64,000 nucleotides of DNA from Segnochrobactrum spirostomi. GTDB lineage: Bacteria; Pseudomonadota; Alphaproteobacteria; Rhizobiales; Segnochrobactraceae. A model generated the notes under the pieces. That model was not told the origin of the DNA, made no database searches, and saw only the letters and a program-made list of their open reading frames with translations. The translations under genes and the position numbers were made by a program. Within the stretch, counting starts at the first letter, position 1. The number at the start of each line of letters is the position of its first letter. Location of the stretch: the NCBI RefSeq assembly GCF_009600605.1, contig NZ_VWNA01000001.1:3582501-3646500 (forward strand). Reading direction: 5' to 3'. Positions 1 through 9,375 of this stretch are shown here, piece after piece.

Positions 1-915
1 CGCCCGCCGGGCGAGCCGCTCCAGGGTGAGATCGGCATCGCGGTAGAGGCGATGCTCGCGCATCAGGGCATCGATCCGGCGGACGATCGCGGCGTCGTCG
101 GCGGAAGGATCGGACACGGTGTTCGTCGCACCGCCGCCGGCCGGCGTCCCCGTCTGCGTCGAGCCTTCGGCGGGCGGCTCCGAGAGGGGCCCGGCCAGCG
201 CCGTCGGCTCCTCCGCCGCAAGGCCGGGCGAGGCACGCTCGGTGGGCGCCCCGAGCGGAGCGGACGGGGCGGGACCCTCAGACTCGTCCGCCGGGCGGCT
301 GTCGCCGGCGATCGTCGCGGCGTAGGCGACCACCGCGAGCGAGAGCGCGCTCGCCCCGGCGAGGATCGCCTCCGCCCGCCGCTCTTCGCCGAACATCAGT
401 TCGAGCGAGATCGTGGCGTCGACGAAGGCATTGAGGATGATGAAGAGGCCGCCGGCGATCAGCGCCCTGTGGGCCGTCCGCTCGTCGCCGAGGCGGGTCG
501 CCATCAGCGCGCCGGGGCCCTGCGCGGCGAGGCGCAGGAGCGCGCCGCCATAGCCGAGATAGACGACGAACAGCACCAGATCGACCGGCTCTCGCCAGAA
601 CGCGACGAGGATCGCCACCAGGGCCGCAGGCATGAGATGCGGCCAAAGCCCGGCCCAATGGATCCCGCCGCCGCGCCTGAGTTCGCTGAAAGCGGCGAAG
701 GTCAAGGCCGGCAGGAGAGCGGCAATGACCGGCTGCACGAGACGCGCCGGTGCCCATCCGAAGCCCCAGTTCAGTCCGGCCATCGCCGCCTGCACGGCGA
801 AGGCGCCGACGAGCACCGGAAAGAGGCCGGACGGACCCTCGCCCTGCCGGATCATCCGGATGAGGATGAGCGCGAGCACGAGCGAGATGACGAAGGGAAG
901 CGGGATCGACGGCAT
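1..915 (-). CDS. AraC-family regulator with membrane-spanning N-terminus (3' truncated by window edge)
   Basis: The minus strand stays open from an ATG at 915 to base 1, giving 305 residues with no stop, so the C-terminus lies outside the window. The first ~205 residues are very hydrophobic, with roughly six to seven membrane segments (for example PFVISLVLALILI near the start). A Pro/Ala/Glu/Thr-rich linker follows at about 205-270. The visible end, with the motif YRDADLTLERLARR, is the usual opening of an AraC/XylS helix-turn-helix domain. This architecture, a membrane sensor joined to AraC DNA-binding, is a known family in alphaproteobacteria. No clear Shine-Dalgarno precedes the ATG, so the start is less certain than the frame. 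The gene is divergent from the chemoreceptor at 1340. The ligand is unknown. Confidence 0.75.
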   Translation of the reverse strand, partial: MPSIPLPFVISLVLALILIRMIRQGEGPSGLFPVLVGAFAVQAAMAGLNWGFGWAPARLVQPVIAALLPALTFAAFSELRRGGGIHWAGLWPHLMPAALVAILVAFWREPVDLVLFVVYLGYGGALLRLAAQGPGALMATRLGDERTAHRALIAGGLFIILNAFVDATISLELMFGEERRAEAILAGASALSLAVVAYAATIAGDSRPADESEGPAPSAPLGAPTERASPGLAAEEPTALAGPLSEPPAEGSTQTGTPAGGGATNTVSDPSADDAAIVRRIDALMREHRLYRDADLTLERLARRA

Positions 916-1339
916 GGCCAACGGATAGCAGATCGCGCGGCGTGTTGCGGAGGGACAAGACGATTTCAGCCTGCCGCGACGAGGCGATGGCTCGCCATCG
1001 ACCGCCGCTGCCGAGAGCCGCGAGGCCGGCGCGTCGCACGAGACGGATCTGCGGCAACGGCCCGCGGCGGGAGCGCGGTTGCCGTCGGGTGTCCCATAAA
1101 GGTTCGCCCTCGAAGCGTTCTTCCGCGAGGGATGCTACGCGATCCAGCATCGTCATTCGATACCACGCGTCGCGATTTCGAAGGTTCACTCGCGGCTTTG
1201 AAAATGCATCGCAATTTTCGCGGAACAGAGCGTACCGATATAGTTCGAAAGAACTATGAAGGCCCGTTACATTTTTCAGCTTGGGGCAAGACACGAGGTC
1301 GACAACGCATTCATCATATCAAAGATTGTGGCAGGACAG
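916..1339. other. 424-bp divergent intergenic region
   Basis: This region separates the AraC-type gene (minus) from the chemoreceptor (plus). I see no convincing gene in it; the short open frames on both strands lack recognisable motifs. The only clear element is the perfect inverted repeat at 1240-1257, described separately. The right half is AT-richer than its surroundings and probably holds the chemoreceptor promoter. Confidence 0.5.
1240..1257. promoter_or_regulatory. Perfect 7-bp inverted repeat upstream of chemoreceptor
   Basis: The sequence ATAGTTCGAAAGAACTAT has 7-bp perfect arms around GAAA. It lies 82 bp upstream of the chosen chemoreceptor ATG, in the AT-rich part of the gap. It could be a protein operator, or in RNA a stem closed by a GNRA-type GAAA loop. 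Which one is not decided by sequence alone. Confidence 0.45.
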
Positions 1340-3532
1340 ATGAACATTCATTCGATCCAGGTCAGGATCATCGCGCTCTCGGCGGTCTGCGTGATCGCCG
1401 TCGCGGGCGCCATGCTGGGCTACGGTCTCTACGCGGCTTCCCAGACGTCGGACTACGTGACCCAGCGCGTCAGCGCGCTGCTCGATCGCACCAGCCAGGA
1501 ATCCCTCCAGAGGCTCGCGTCGGTGCAGGCCGCTGCCATCCGCACCGAGATCGATTCCGCCTTCGAGGCCGCGCGCAACATGTCGAGCGCCCTCGCGGTC
1601 ATCGCCGACAACGGTTCGAGCGGCACGCCTCCGGACCAGCGACGTGCCCAGTTGAACGCGCTGCTCCTCTCCGTCCTCAAGGACAACAGCCGGTTCAACG
1701 GCACCTACAGCGCCTGGATGCCCGATGCGCTCGACGGCGCCGACGCCCGCTTCGTGAACCGCAAGGATGTCGGCTCCGACGCGACGGGCCGCGCCTTGCC
1801 CTATTGGACCCGGGATGCGAGCGGCAAGATCGCGCTCCAGCCGCTGGTCGAATATGACAGCCGCGAATTGCACACCAACGGCGTGATGAAGGGCGGCTGG
1901 TTCATCGGCCCGCAGACCAACGGCCAAGAGAGCATTCTCGCACCGCTGCCCTATATCGTGCAGGGCAAGTCGGTCTATCTCGCGACCATGTCGGTTCCGA
2001 TCTCGATCGGGGGTAAGTTCATGGGCGTCGCCGGTGCGGATTTCGATCTCGCCTTCGTGCAGAGCCTCGCCGAGAAGGTGAACACTTCCATCTATAAGGG
2101 GGCTGGGACCGTCGCGATCGTGACGAACAACGGCCTTGTGGTCGCCTCCAGCGCCAACCCGAGCGCCATCGGGGGCCCCTACACCGCGATCGAGCCGCAG
2201 GCTCAGCAGGACATGGAACTGCTCCGCAAGGGCGAGGCGGTGACCAAGGTCGACGCCGCCAAAGACGCCATCAAGGTGTTCGCCCCGGTGCCGCTCGGCC
2301 GGACCGGGGCGGCCTGGTCCGTCATCATCACCATGCCGCGCGCCGTCGTCATGGCCGATGCCAACGCCCTCGGCGCGTCGCTGGCGGCCCGCAGCGGCAC
2401 CGACACCCTCTGGCAGATGATCGCGGCGGCGGTGGTGACCGTGCTCGCCCTCGTCGCGATGGCGCTGATGGCGCGCGGCATCTCGAACCCGATCACCCGC
2501 CTCACCTTGGCTCTGCGCCGGCTCGCCGCCGGAGAGCAAGTCGCGGAGATCGCCGGCGCGAACCGCAAGGACGAGATCGGCGACATCTCCCGCGCCGTCG
2601 ATCAGATCCGCATCGGCGTCGAGGAAGAGGCGCGCCGCAAGGCCGAGGAGGCAGAAGCCGGTCGCATCCGCGCGGAAGCCGAGCGCCGTTCCACCATGAG
2701 CAACCTCGCGAACGATTTCGAGCGGGCCATGGGCCAGGTGGTCGAAAGCGTCGGCGTGGCGTCCGACCAGCTCCAGGGAGCGGCCGGCACGATGACCTCC
2801 GCGACCCGGAAGGTGGCCAACGAGTCCCATGTCGCCGCCGGCGCGTCGGAGGAAGCCTCCAACAACGTGCAGACGGTGGCGTCCGCCGCCGAGGAGCTCT
2901 CCTCGTCGATCGTCGAGATCAAGCGCCAGGTCGACGAGAGCGCGCGCATCGCCGCCGAGGCGGTCCGCGAGGCCGGTAGCACCGCCGCGCAGGTCCAGGA
3001 CCTCTCGGCCTCCGCCGAGAAGATCGGCAAGGTGGTCGATCTCATTCGCAACATCGCGGGACAGACCAACCTGCTTGCCCTCAACGCCACCATCGAGGCG
3101 GCGCGGGCCGGTGACGCCGGCAAGGGTTTCGCGGTGGTCGCGGCGGAGGTGAAGGACCTCGCCGAGCAGACCTCCAAGGCGACGGCGGATATCGAGGCGC
3201 AGATCGAGGAGATCCAGGGCTCGACCCGGGCGTCGTCGCAGGCGATCGTGGGGATCACCGACGTCATCGAGGCGATCAATCGGATCGCGGGCTCGATCGC
3301 GGCGGCCGTGGACCAGCAGGGCGAGGCGACCCGGGAGATCGCGCACAATGTGTCGCGCGCGTCCCAGGGCACCAAGCAGGTGTCGTCCAACATCATCGGC
3401 ATCAACGGCGCCGCGGCGGATTCGTCCGCCGCCGCCGGTCAGGTGCAGGACGCTGCGACGACGCTCGCGACCCAGACCCAGACGCTGCGCCGGGTGATGG
3501 CCGACTTCCTCGGTACCGTCCGCGCCGCTTGA
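1340..3532 (+). CDS. Methyl-accepting chemotaxis protein, probable Cache-type periplasmic sensor
   Basis: This is a 730-residue transmembrane chemoreceptor. A first membrane helix lies at about residues 9-33. A periplasmic domain of about 320 residues follows, with the length and composition of a double Cache sensor, and a second membrane helix lies at about 357-382. HAMP follows, then the cytoplasmic signalling coiled coil. The hairpin tip [20 protein letters not shown] near residue 570 is diagnostic and contacts CheA/CheW. The tail ends VRAA and lacks the CheR/CheB tether pentapeptide. I chose the ATG at 1340 (MNIHSIQ) because the membrane helix then follows directly. An in-frame ATG at 1256 would add 28 unusual residues. 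No chemotaxis genes are adjacent and the ligand is unknown. Confidence 0.9.
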   Translation: MNIHSIQVRIIALSAVCVIAVAGAMLGYGLYAASQTSDYVTQRVSALLDRTSQESLQRLASVQAAAIRTEIDSAFEAARNMSSALAVIADNGSSGTPPDQRRAQLNALLLSVLKDNSRFNGTYSAWMPDALDGADARFVNRKDVGSDATGRALPYWTRDASGKIALQPLVEYDSRELHTNGVMKGGWFIGPQTNGQESILAPLPYIVQGKSVYLATMSVPISIGGKFMGVAGADFDLAFVQSLAEKVNTSIYKGAGTVAIVTNNGLVVASSANPSAIGGPYTAIEPQAQQDMELLRKGEAVTKVDAAKDAIKVFAPVPLGRTGAAWSVIITMPRAVVMADANALGASLAARSGTDTLWQMIAAAVVTVLALVAMALMARGISNPITRLTLALRRLAAGEQVAEIAGANRKDEIGDISRAVDQIRIGVEEEARRKAEEAEAGRIRAEAERRSTMSNLANDFERAMGQVVESVGVASDQLQGAAGTMTSATRKVANESHVAAGASEEASNNVQTVASAAEELSSSIVEIKRQVDESARIAAEAVREAGSTAAQVQDLSASAEKIGKVVDLIRNIAGQTNLLALNATIEAARAGDAGKGFAVVAAEVKDLAEQTSKATADIEAQIEEIQGSTRASSQAIVGITDVIEAINRIAGSIAAAVDQQGEATREIAHNVSRASQGTKQVSSNIIGINGAAADSSAAAGQVQDAATTLATQTQTLRRVMADFLGTVRAA

Positions 3533-3567
3533 GGCGGCCGGCGGTTCGAACCGCGACGCAATCGGGG

Positions 3568-3598
3568 GCCCGTCCGCTTCGGACTGAAGCGGACGGGC
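3568..3598. terminator. Hairpin terminator between convergent genes
   Basis: Perfect 13-bp arms GCCCGTCCGCTTC and GAAGCGGACGGGC flank a 5-nt loop, 35 bp after the chemoreceptor stop and 61 bp before the 3' end of the opposing epimerase gene. There is no long T-tract, but position and symmetry fit a bidirectional terminator. The GCGGACGG stem sequence recurs in the hairpin at 20208-20245. Confidence 0.7.
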
Positions 3599-3659
3599 TT
3601 CGCATTTGGCGGCGACGGCTCGACGCGCTTGCCCGCTGCGGCGGGGGCGGCGGTCCGTC

Positions 3660-4538
3660 TCACAGCGCGAACGGAGAGAACGAGACGGTCGCCGAGCACT
3701 GAGCCGAGGGTGCCAGCACGATGAGGCCGGTCTCATCGGTCCCGAGGGCCATGTTGAAGGCGTCGGTACAGTGGCTGACCGGCTCGGCGCAGAAATGGTC
3801 GGCGCCCGGCGGCGTGTAGGTCACGAGGTGGCGCAGCGGGGCGTCCGCCGTCAGGCGGAGCCCGGTGGCGCGCTCCGGCCAGCGGATTTCGGCGGTGCCG
3901 TCCCAGCCGCCGAAGGCAGTGTCGAGCGCCCTGGAGGCGACGTTCATGCGGGGCGACGGTCCCCAGAGGGTGTCGGCGGGCACGCGGCGAAGCGGCATGA
4001 CCTCCGCGTCCACCTCCCAGCCCCACGACAAGGCGGCCTCGAGTGTCGTTTCCGGCGTCGCGGGAAAGTAGGGATGCAGGCCGAAGCCCACCGGCATCGG
4101 CTCCGCGCCGCGGTTCTCGATCGTCAGCCGGACCTCGAGGCGATCCGGCCGCAGCGTGAAATCCTGGCGCGCGACGTACGGGTAGGGCCACGCATCCGGG
4201 GCGTGCTCGTAGACCAGTCCGGGGCCGCCCGCGGAGACGGCGGAAAGGCGCCAGGGACGCTGCCAGCCGTGACCGTGCTCGACATGGGGGCCGGGGGTGT
4301 TCAACGGCATCGAGACGGCGCGGCCGGCGAAGGTGAACCGGCCGTCGCGCACGCGGTTCGAGAAGGGCACCAGCGGAAAGCAGCCGGCATCCTCGCCGCT
4401 GTCGTCGCGGCCCTTCATGGGGACGAGGAGGTCGATCCAATCGCCCGAGGGATGGCGCCATCGCAGCGACGCGATGCGGCCGCCGAGATCGGGCAGGAGG
4501 TCGAGGCGCCAGCGATCCGTCGCCAGGTTCGCGCTCAC
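3660..4538 (-). CDS. Aldose 1-epimerase (galactose mutarotase family)
   Basis: This enzyme interconverts alpha and beta anomers of an aldose. The family beta-sandwich is recognisable from FPLVPFSNRVRDGRF, the catalytic-His region HVEHGHGWQRPW, GFGLHPYFP (second His), and the region around CAEPVSHCTDAFN. At 292 residues it has the usual length. I chose the GTG at 4538 because GGGAGG lies 6 bases upstream and the GTGA overlaps the stop of the IclR gene. That is typical translational coupling. A TTG at 4571 without a good ribosome site is less likely. Co-transcription with an IclR regulator, opposite a pentonate-type dehydratase, suggests it feeds the correct sugar anomer to an oxidative sugar pathway; this role is inferred. 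Confidence 0.88.
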   Translation of the reverse strand: MSANLATDRWRLDLLPDLGGRIASLRWRHPSGDWIDLLVPMKGRDDSGEDAGCFPLVPFSNRVRDGRFTFAGRAVSMPLNTPGPHVEHGHGWQRPWRLSAVSAGGPGLVYEHAPDAWPYPYVARQDFTLRPDRLEVRLTIENRGAEPMPVGFGLHPYFPATPETTLEAALSWGWEVDAEVMPLRRVPADTLWGPSPRMNVASRALDTAFGGWDGTAEIRWPERATGLRLTADAPLRHLVTYTPPGADHFCAEPVSHCTDAFNMALGTDETGLIVLAPSAQCSATVSFSPFAL

Positions 4539-5359
4539 GGGCGGCCTCCCGTGCGATTGCGGCCGGCCCAAGCGAGGGCCGCGGGCGGCCCGCCGAGAGC
4601 CTGGGAAATGCGGTCCGCATGGCGCAGCAAGGGCTCGACGACCGAGGGGATCGCCTCGGTCGGCAGCAGTTGCTTCAGCGTGGTGACGCTGATCGCGCCG
4701 ACCGCCTGTCCACCGTGGCCGAACACGCCGGCGGCCAGACAGATAATGCCCTCGACATCCTCCTCATCGTCCACCGCATAATGCCGTTCGCCGATGCGAT
4801 CGAAGTCGGCCGCGAGGGCGTCGAGGGAATCGAGGGTGTTGGGCGTCCGCCGTTCATGGCCGACGCGGTCGAGGATGGCGACCGCCTCGGCGCGCGGCAT
4901 CGCCGCGAGCAGGAGCTTGCCCACGCCGGAACAATGGGGCGCCTCGCGGCGGCCGAGCGCGGCGGCGAAACGGATGGCGCCGGGGCCGTCGACGCGGCCG
5001 ATGACCACCGCGAAGCCGTCGTCCAGCATGGCGACGCGCGAGGTGAGGCCGACCTCCTGGGTGAGCTCGCGCAGGATCGGCATCGCGACGTCTCCGAGGC
5101 CGGTGTTGGCGACCGCCAGATCGCCGAAGCGGACGAAGGAGAGCCCGAGCCGGTAGCGCCGCGTCATGCCTTCCCCGAAATCGACCACGAGCCCACGCGC
5201 CCGCAAGGTCGCGAGGATCGCGTAGGCGGCCGGCTTCGAGAGGCCGATGTCGCGGGCGAGATCGGTGAGCCGCGCCCCGTCCTGCCCGGCTTCGGCGATC
5301 CGGTCGATGAGGTCGAGCGCGCGGCCCAGACTCTGCACCCTGTAGCGTTCGTCCGTCAT
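4535..5359 (-). CDS. IclR-family transcriptional regulator
   Basis: This 274-residue regulator has an N-terminal winged helix (VQSLGRALDLIDRIAE, then LTDLARDIGLSKPAAYAILATL). The C-terminal effector domain contains TSRVAMLDDGFAVVIGRVDG and the GVGKLLLA and GIICLAAGVF motifs of the family. I chose the ATG at 5359, which has GGAGGG upstream. A longer open frame reaches 5536 but would run through the AT-rich divergent promoter. It is coupled by a 4-bp overlap to the epimerase and divergent from the dehydratase operon. It is therefore the likely local regulator of the sugar-acid genes, with a sugar acid or keto-acid as plausible effector. Confidence 0.9.
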   Translation of the reverse strand: MTDERYRVQSLGRALDLIDRIAEAGQDGARLTDLARDIGLSKPAAYAILATLRARGLVVDFGEGMTRRYRLGLSFVRFGDLAVANTGLGDVAMPILRELTQEVGLTSRVAMLDDGFAVVIGRVDGPGAIRFAAALGRREAPHCSGVGKLLLAAMPRAEAVAILDRVGHERRTPNTLDSLDALAADFDRIGERHYAVDDEEDVEGIICLAAGVFGHGGQAVGAISVTTLKQLLPTEAIPSVVEPLLRHADRISQALGGPPAALAWAGRNRTGGRP

Positions 5360-5663
5360 CCGTTCCGATCCCTCCGCCCCGCGAACCCGCCCCCTGTCGG
5401 TATCGGGTCTGGTCCGTGCGCTACCAAGCAATACAGAATAGCGTTTCTCAATACAGAACTTTTTCGCGCCCATCGCCGCGGGCGAGGGCGCGTCGCACGC
5501 GGCCGAAGTCCAAGCCCGCCGGGACTTTTCGGCCATTCGCAGGCGGCCTCGCCGCTCGGAGCGGCGCGCGCGCAGCGATGTTGACTTCCGGTCCGGCTTG
5601 CCGCACTCTCATAGCATAGCAAAACATAGTTTTGTATAGCAAAACAAGACTCTGAGGCGAGCG
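5360..5663. promoter_or_regulatory. Divergent IclR/dehydratase control region with two pairs of repeats
   Basis: Two direct-repeat pairs are visible, each with a 20-bp start-to-start spacing (about two helical turns). CAATACAGAA occurs at 5429 and 5449, nearer the IclR gene. TAGCAAAACA occurs at 5617 and 5637, just before the dehydratase. The second pair encloses the palindrome CAAAACATAGTTTTG (5620-5634). The octamer pattern ATACARAA occurs at 5431 and 5451 on plus and once on minus at 5637-5630. IclR proteins commonly bind as dimers or tetramers at such paired sites. No separate gene is seen here. Confidence 0.6.
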
Positions 5664-7394
5664 ATGTCGGACGAACCCCGGAAACTGCGGTCCAGCGCCT
5701 GGTTCGGCGGAGCGGGCAAGAACGCCTTCATGCATCGCAGTTGGATGAAGAACGAAGGGCTGCCGCCCGACGTGTTCGACGGCCGGCCGGTGATCGGCAT
5801 CTGCAACACCTGGTCGGAGCTGACCCCCTGCAACGCGCATCTGCGCGGGCTGGCGGAGCGGGTGAAGCGCGGCGTCTACGAGGCCGGCGGCCTGCCGCTC
5901 GAGTTCCCGGTGATGTCGCTCGGCGAATCCAACATGCGCCCGACCGCCATGCTGTTCCGCAACCTCGCCTCGATGGACGTCGAGGAATCGATCCGCTCCA
6001 ATCCGGTCGACGGCGTCATCCTGATGGTCGGCTGCGACAAGACCACGCCCGCCCTGATGATGGGGGCGGCGAGCTGCGATTTGCCGGCGATCGTGGTGTC
6101 CGGCGGGCCGATGCTGAACGGCAATTTCCGAGGCCAGCCGATCGGGTCCGGCACCCACGTCTGGAAGTTCTACGAGGACGTGAAGGCCGGCCGCATGTCG
6201 GTCGACGACTTCCTCGCCGCCGAGCAGGGCCAGAGCCGCTCCCCCGGGAGCTGCATGACGATGGGCACCGCCTCGACGATGGCGAGCATGGCCGAAGCCC
6301 TCGGCATCGCCATGCCGGACAACGCCGCGATCCCGGCCGTCGATTCCCGCCGTCAGATCCTCGCTCAGGAGGCGGGCCGCCGCATCGTCGGCATGGTCCG
6401 GGACGACGTTCGGATGTCGCGCATCCTGACGCGCGAGGCCTTCGAGAACGCCATTCGCGTCAACGGCGCCATCGGCGGCTCGACCAACGCGGTGATCCAC
6501 CTGATCGCCGTCGCGCGCCGGCTCGGCATCGACCTCTCCCTCGACGATTGGGACCGGCTCGGCCGCGGCGTGCCGACCATCGTCGACCTGATGCCCTCCG
6601 GCCGCTTCCTGATGGAGGACTTCTATTATGCCGGCGGGCTCAGGGCGGTGATGCGGGTGCTTGCCGAGGCGGGCCTGCTCCACACCGACGCCGCGAGTGT
6701 CGCCGGGCCGACCATCGGCGAGATCGTCGCCGACGCGCCGAACTACAACGGCGAGGTCATTCGCGGCTTCGACGACGCGCTGACGGCGGAAGGCGGCATC
6801 GCCGTACTGCGCGGCAACTTGGCGCCCGGCGGCGCGGTGATCAAGCCGTCCGCCGCGACGCCCGCCCTGATGCAGCATCGTGGCCCGGCCGTCGTGTTCG
6901 AGACCATCGAGCACTACTACGCCCGCATCGACGATCCCGACCTCGAGATCGACGAGAACAGCGTGATGGTTTTGAAGAATTGCGGGCCGAAGGGCTATCC
7001 CGGCATGGCCGAGGTCGGCAACATGCCGCTGCCCGCCAAGCTCCTGAAGCGCGGCGTCACCGACATGGTGCGCATCTCCGACGCCCGCATGAGCGGCACG
7101 GCCTACGGCACCGTGGTGCTCCACACCGCGCCGGAGGCGGCCGCGGGCGGCCCGCTCGCCTTGGTGCGCGACGGCGACATGATCGAAGTCGACGTCGCCG
7201 GGCGCCGCCTCAACCTCGAGGTGGACGAAGCGGAGCTCGCGGCGCGCCGCGCGGCGTGGCAGCCGCCCGCCCACGAAGACGTCAACGGCTACCAGAAGCT
7301 CTACGTCGCCCACGTGCTCCAGGCCGACGAAGGCTGCGACTTCGACTTCCTTACCGGCAAGCGCGAGGCCGGCATCCCTCGACATTCCCACTGA
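5664..7394 (+). CDS. L-arabinonate-type dehydratase (IlvD/Edd family)
   Basis: This 576-residue [2Fe-2S] enzyme dehydrates a sugar acid to a 2-keto-3-deoxy sugar acid. The family signature CNTWSELTPCNAHLR, VGCDKTTPALMMGAASCDLP and the C-terminal MKNCGPKGYPGMAEVGN-like region (here LKNCGPKGYPGMAE) and ARMSGTAYGTVVLHTAPE are all present. Cluster cysteines are expected at C56, C124 and C197. From memory, these match the three ligands of the characterised Rhizobium leguminosarum L-arabinonate dehydratase with a constant offset. The characterised relative also accepts D-fuconate and D-galactonate, so exact substrate is open. GAGG precedes the ATG. It leads an operon with an SDR, an FAH protein, an importer and an RraA-like protein. 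Confidence 0.88.
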   Translation: MSDEPRKLRSSAWFGGAGKNAFMHRSWMKNEGLPPDVFDGRPVIGICNTWSELTPCNAHLRGLAERVKRGVYEAGGLPLEFPVMSLGESNMRPTAMLFRNLASMDVEESIRSNPVDGVILMVGCDKTTPALMMGAASCDLPAIVVSGGPMLNGNFRGQPIGSGTHVWKFYEDVKAGRMSVDDFLAAEQGQSRSPGSCMTMGTASTMASMAEALGIAMPDNAAIPAVDSRRQILAQEAGRRIVGMVRDDVRMSRILTREAFENAIRVNGAIGGSTNAVIHLIAVARRLGIDLSLDDWDRLGRGVPTIVDLMPSGRFLMEDFYYAGGLRAVMRVLAEAGLLHTDAASVAGPTIGEIVADAPNYNGEVIRGFDDALTAEGGIAVLRGNLAPGGAVIKPSAATPALMQHRGPAVVFETIEHYYARIDDPDLEIDENSVMVLKNCGPKGYPGMAEVGNMPLPAKLLKRGVTDMVRISDARMSGTAYGTVVLHTAPEAAAGGPLALVRDGDMIEVDVAGRRLNLEVDEAELAARRAAWQPPAHEDVNGYQKLYVAHVLQADEGCDFDFLTGKREAGIPRHSH

Positions 7395-7425
7395 ACCGGC
7401 GCCAGCGCGGACGAGGCCCTGATCC

Positions 7426-8202
7426 ATGGACAGCGATTTTCCGAACGCGATCTACCCGACGCTGAAGGACCGCGTCGTGTTCGTCACCGGCGGCGGCAGC
7501 GGCATCGGCGCTGGCCTCGTCGAGCATTTCTCGGCCCAAGGGGCCTTCGTCACCTTCGTCGACGTCGCGGAGGACGCTTCCCGCGCGCTCGTCGAGAGTG
7601 TTGCGGCCGCGGGCCATCGCCGGCCGGACTTCATCCGCTGCGATCTGCGCGACATCGAAGCGCTGCGGGCCGCGATCGCGGCGACGGTGGACCGGCACGG
7701 ACCGATCCGCGTGCTCCTCAACAATGCCGGCAACGACGACCGGCACCGCACCGAGGACGTCACGCCCGATTATTGGGACGACCGCATGGCGGTCAACGTG
7801 CGGCACCAGTTCTTCGCCGCCCAGGCCGTGCGGCCCTCCATGCGCGATGCCGGCGGTGGCTCCATCGTCAATTTCGGCTCGATCACCTGGATGGTCGGCG
7901 ATCCGGATTGCCCGGCCTACGTCACCTCCAAGGCCGCCATCACCGGCATGACCCGGGCGCTCGCCCGGGAGCTCGGGCCCGAGCGCATCCGCGTGAATTG
8001 CATGATCCCCGGCTGGGTCATGACCGAGCGGCAGGTGCGGCTCTGGCTGACGCCGGACGGCGAGCGGCAGATCGCCGAGCGGCAATGCCTGCCCGACCGG
8101 CTCTATCCCTCGGACATCGCCCGCATGGCGCTGTTCCTCGCATCCGACGACAGCCGGATGTGCACCTCCCAGCATTTCATCGTCGACGGCGGCTGGGTCT
8201 GA
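7426..8202 (+). CDS. SDR-family sugar dehydrogenase (probable aldose 1-dehydrogenase)
   Basis: A classical short-chain dehydrogenase of 258 residues. The Rossmann motif TGGGSGIG is at about 21-28, with an acidic residue after the second strand (VDVAED), which favours NAD. NNAGND is the conserved NNAG motif, and the catalytic triad is in FGSITW and YVTSK. The last residues VDGGWV are a family hallmark. It lies 31 bp after the dehydratase stop and 23 bp before the FAH gene. Related SDRs oxidise L-arabinose, D-xylose or L-fucose to lactones. With the epimerase and dehydratase this position is the obvious one, but oxidation of a later keto-acid cannot be excluded. No lactonase gene is visible in the cluster. 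Confidence 0.88.
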   Translation: MDSDFPNAIYPTLKDRVVFVTGGGSGIGAGLVEHFSAQGAFVTFVDVAEDASRALVESVAAAGHRRPDFIRCDLRDIEALRAAIAATVDRHGPIRVLLNNAGNDDRHRTEDVTPDYWDDRMAVNVRHQFFAAQAVRPSMRDAGGGSIVNFGSITWMVGDPDCPAYVTSKAAITGMTRALARELGPERIRVNCMIPGWVMTERQVRLWLTPDGERQIAERQCLPDRLYPSDIARMALFLASDDSRMCTSQHFIVDGGWV

Positions 8203-8225
8203 GACCCCCCGAAGGAGCTCCACGC

Positions 8226-9224
8226 ATGCGTCTGGTGCAATTCAAGACGGAAGACGGCCGGCGCAAGGTCGCACTCGTCGCCCCCGAGGGCGACGCGCTG
8301 CTGCCGCTCGCGGGCGTCGCGTCGGTCTACGAGCTCGCGATGCGCAGCATCGCCGAGGCGACGCCGCTCGCCGATCTCGTCGCCGCCACGGCCCGCGAGG
8401 CCGCGGTCGATTATGAAGCCGCGCTCACCGACGGTCGCGTGCTGCCGCCGCTCGATCACCCGGAACCGGCCCGCTTCCTCATCACCGGCACCGGCCTGAC
8501 CCACACCGGCAGCGCCACGGCGCGCAACCGCATGCACGAGGTGGTGCACGGGCCCGACGCGCACGAATCCGACTCCATGAAGATCTTCCGCATGGGGCTC
8601 GCCGGCGGCAAGCCGGGGGAGGGGCGCATCGGCGTCCAGCCGGAATGGTTCTTCAAGGGTGTCGGCACCTGCGTCGTGCCGCCGGGCGCGCCGCTGGAAC
8701 TGCCGGGCTACGCGCTCGCCGGCGCCGAGGAGGCCGAGATCGTCGGGCTCTACATCGTCGATCCGGCCGGCGAGCCGCGCCGCATCGGCTTCGCGCTCGG
8801 CAACGACTTCTCCGACCATGTCACCGAGGGCAAGAACTACCTCTATCTCGCCCATTCGAAGCTGCGGGACTGCTCGATCGGGCCGGAGCTGTTGATCGGC
8901 GACCTGCCGCAGGAGGTGCGCGGCCGCACCCGCATCCACCGGGATGGCGCGGTGGTGTGGGACGAGGAGTTCCTCTCCGGCGAAAGCCACATGTCGCACT
9001 CGATCGCCAACCTCGAGCACTACCACTTCCGGTACCCGATGTTCCGCCGGCCGGGCGACCTGCACGCCTACTTCTTCGGCGCCGACGCCATGAGCTACGC
9101 CTCCAACGTCAAGACCGAAGCCGGCGACGAGTTCGAGATCGAATCCCCCACCTTCGGCAGGCCGTTGCGCAACCGGATGGTGGCCGGGGCGGAGGAGACG
9201 CTCGTCTCCGTGCGTCCGCTCTGA
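8226..9224 (+). CDS. FAH-superfamily protein, AraD1/GguC type (probable 2-keto-3-deoxy sugar acid dehydratase or hydrolase)
   Basis: 332 residues with the fumarylacetoacetate hydrolase fold. Recognisable parts are FLITGTGLTHTGSA, EVVHGPDAHESDSMKIF, PEWFFKGVGTCVVPPG, AGAEEAEIVGLY (acidic metal-ligand motif), GNDFSDHVTEGKNYLYLAHSKLRDCSIGPE and SGESHMSHSIANLEHYHF, an arrangement seen in GguC and AraD1-type proteins. AAGGAG lies just before the ATG. Family members act on 2-keto-3-deoxy or 2,4-diketo sugar acids in non-phosphorylative pentose and deoxyhexose pathways. The position directly after the dehydratase and SDR supports that. Whether this one dehydrates or hydrolyses its substrate is not decided by sequence. 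Confidence 0.82.
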   Translation: MRLVQFKTEDGRRKVALVAPEGDALLPLAGVASVYELAMRSIAEATPLADLVAATAREAAVDYEAALTDGRVLPPLDHPEPARFLITGTGLTHTGSATARNRMHEVVHGPDAHESDSMKIFRMGLAGGKPGEGRIGVQPEWFFKGVGTCVVPPGAPLELPGYALAGAEEAEIVGLYIVDPAGEPRRIGFALGNDFSDHVTEGKNYLYLAHSKLRDCSIGPELLIGDLPQEVRGRTRIHRDGAVVWDEEFLSGESHMSHSIANLEHYHFRYPMFRRPGDLHAYFFGADAMSYASNVKTEAGDEFEIESPTFGRPLRNRMVAGAEETLVSVRPL

Positions 9225-9375
9225 AGCTGGCCCCGGGCGGCGCGCACGCTGCCCGGACTTCGTCGAGCCTTCGACCAAACGCCAACCGAGAGCGCCAGCT
9301 GCCGCGGCGGACAAGACGCTCCCCGACGACCACCGGCCTGACCGACCGGACAAGACCAACCAGAGGAGAAGTGTC

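Noticed and set aside
942-1259. Plus-strand frame of 105 codons upstream of the chemoreceptor
   Set aside because: It lies in a divergent promoter region and its Arg/Ser-rich product lacks motifs.
3541-3554. Palindrome GCGGTTCGAACCGC as a tRNA T-loop or operator
   Set aside because: No surrounding cloverleaf; it lies in a terminator region after the chemoreceptor stop and is probably coincidental.
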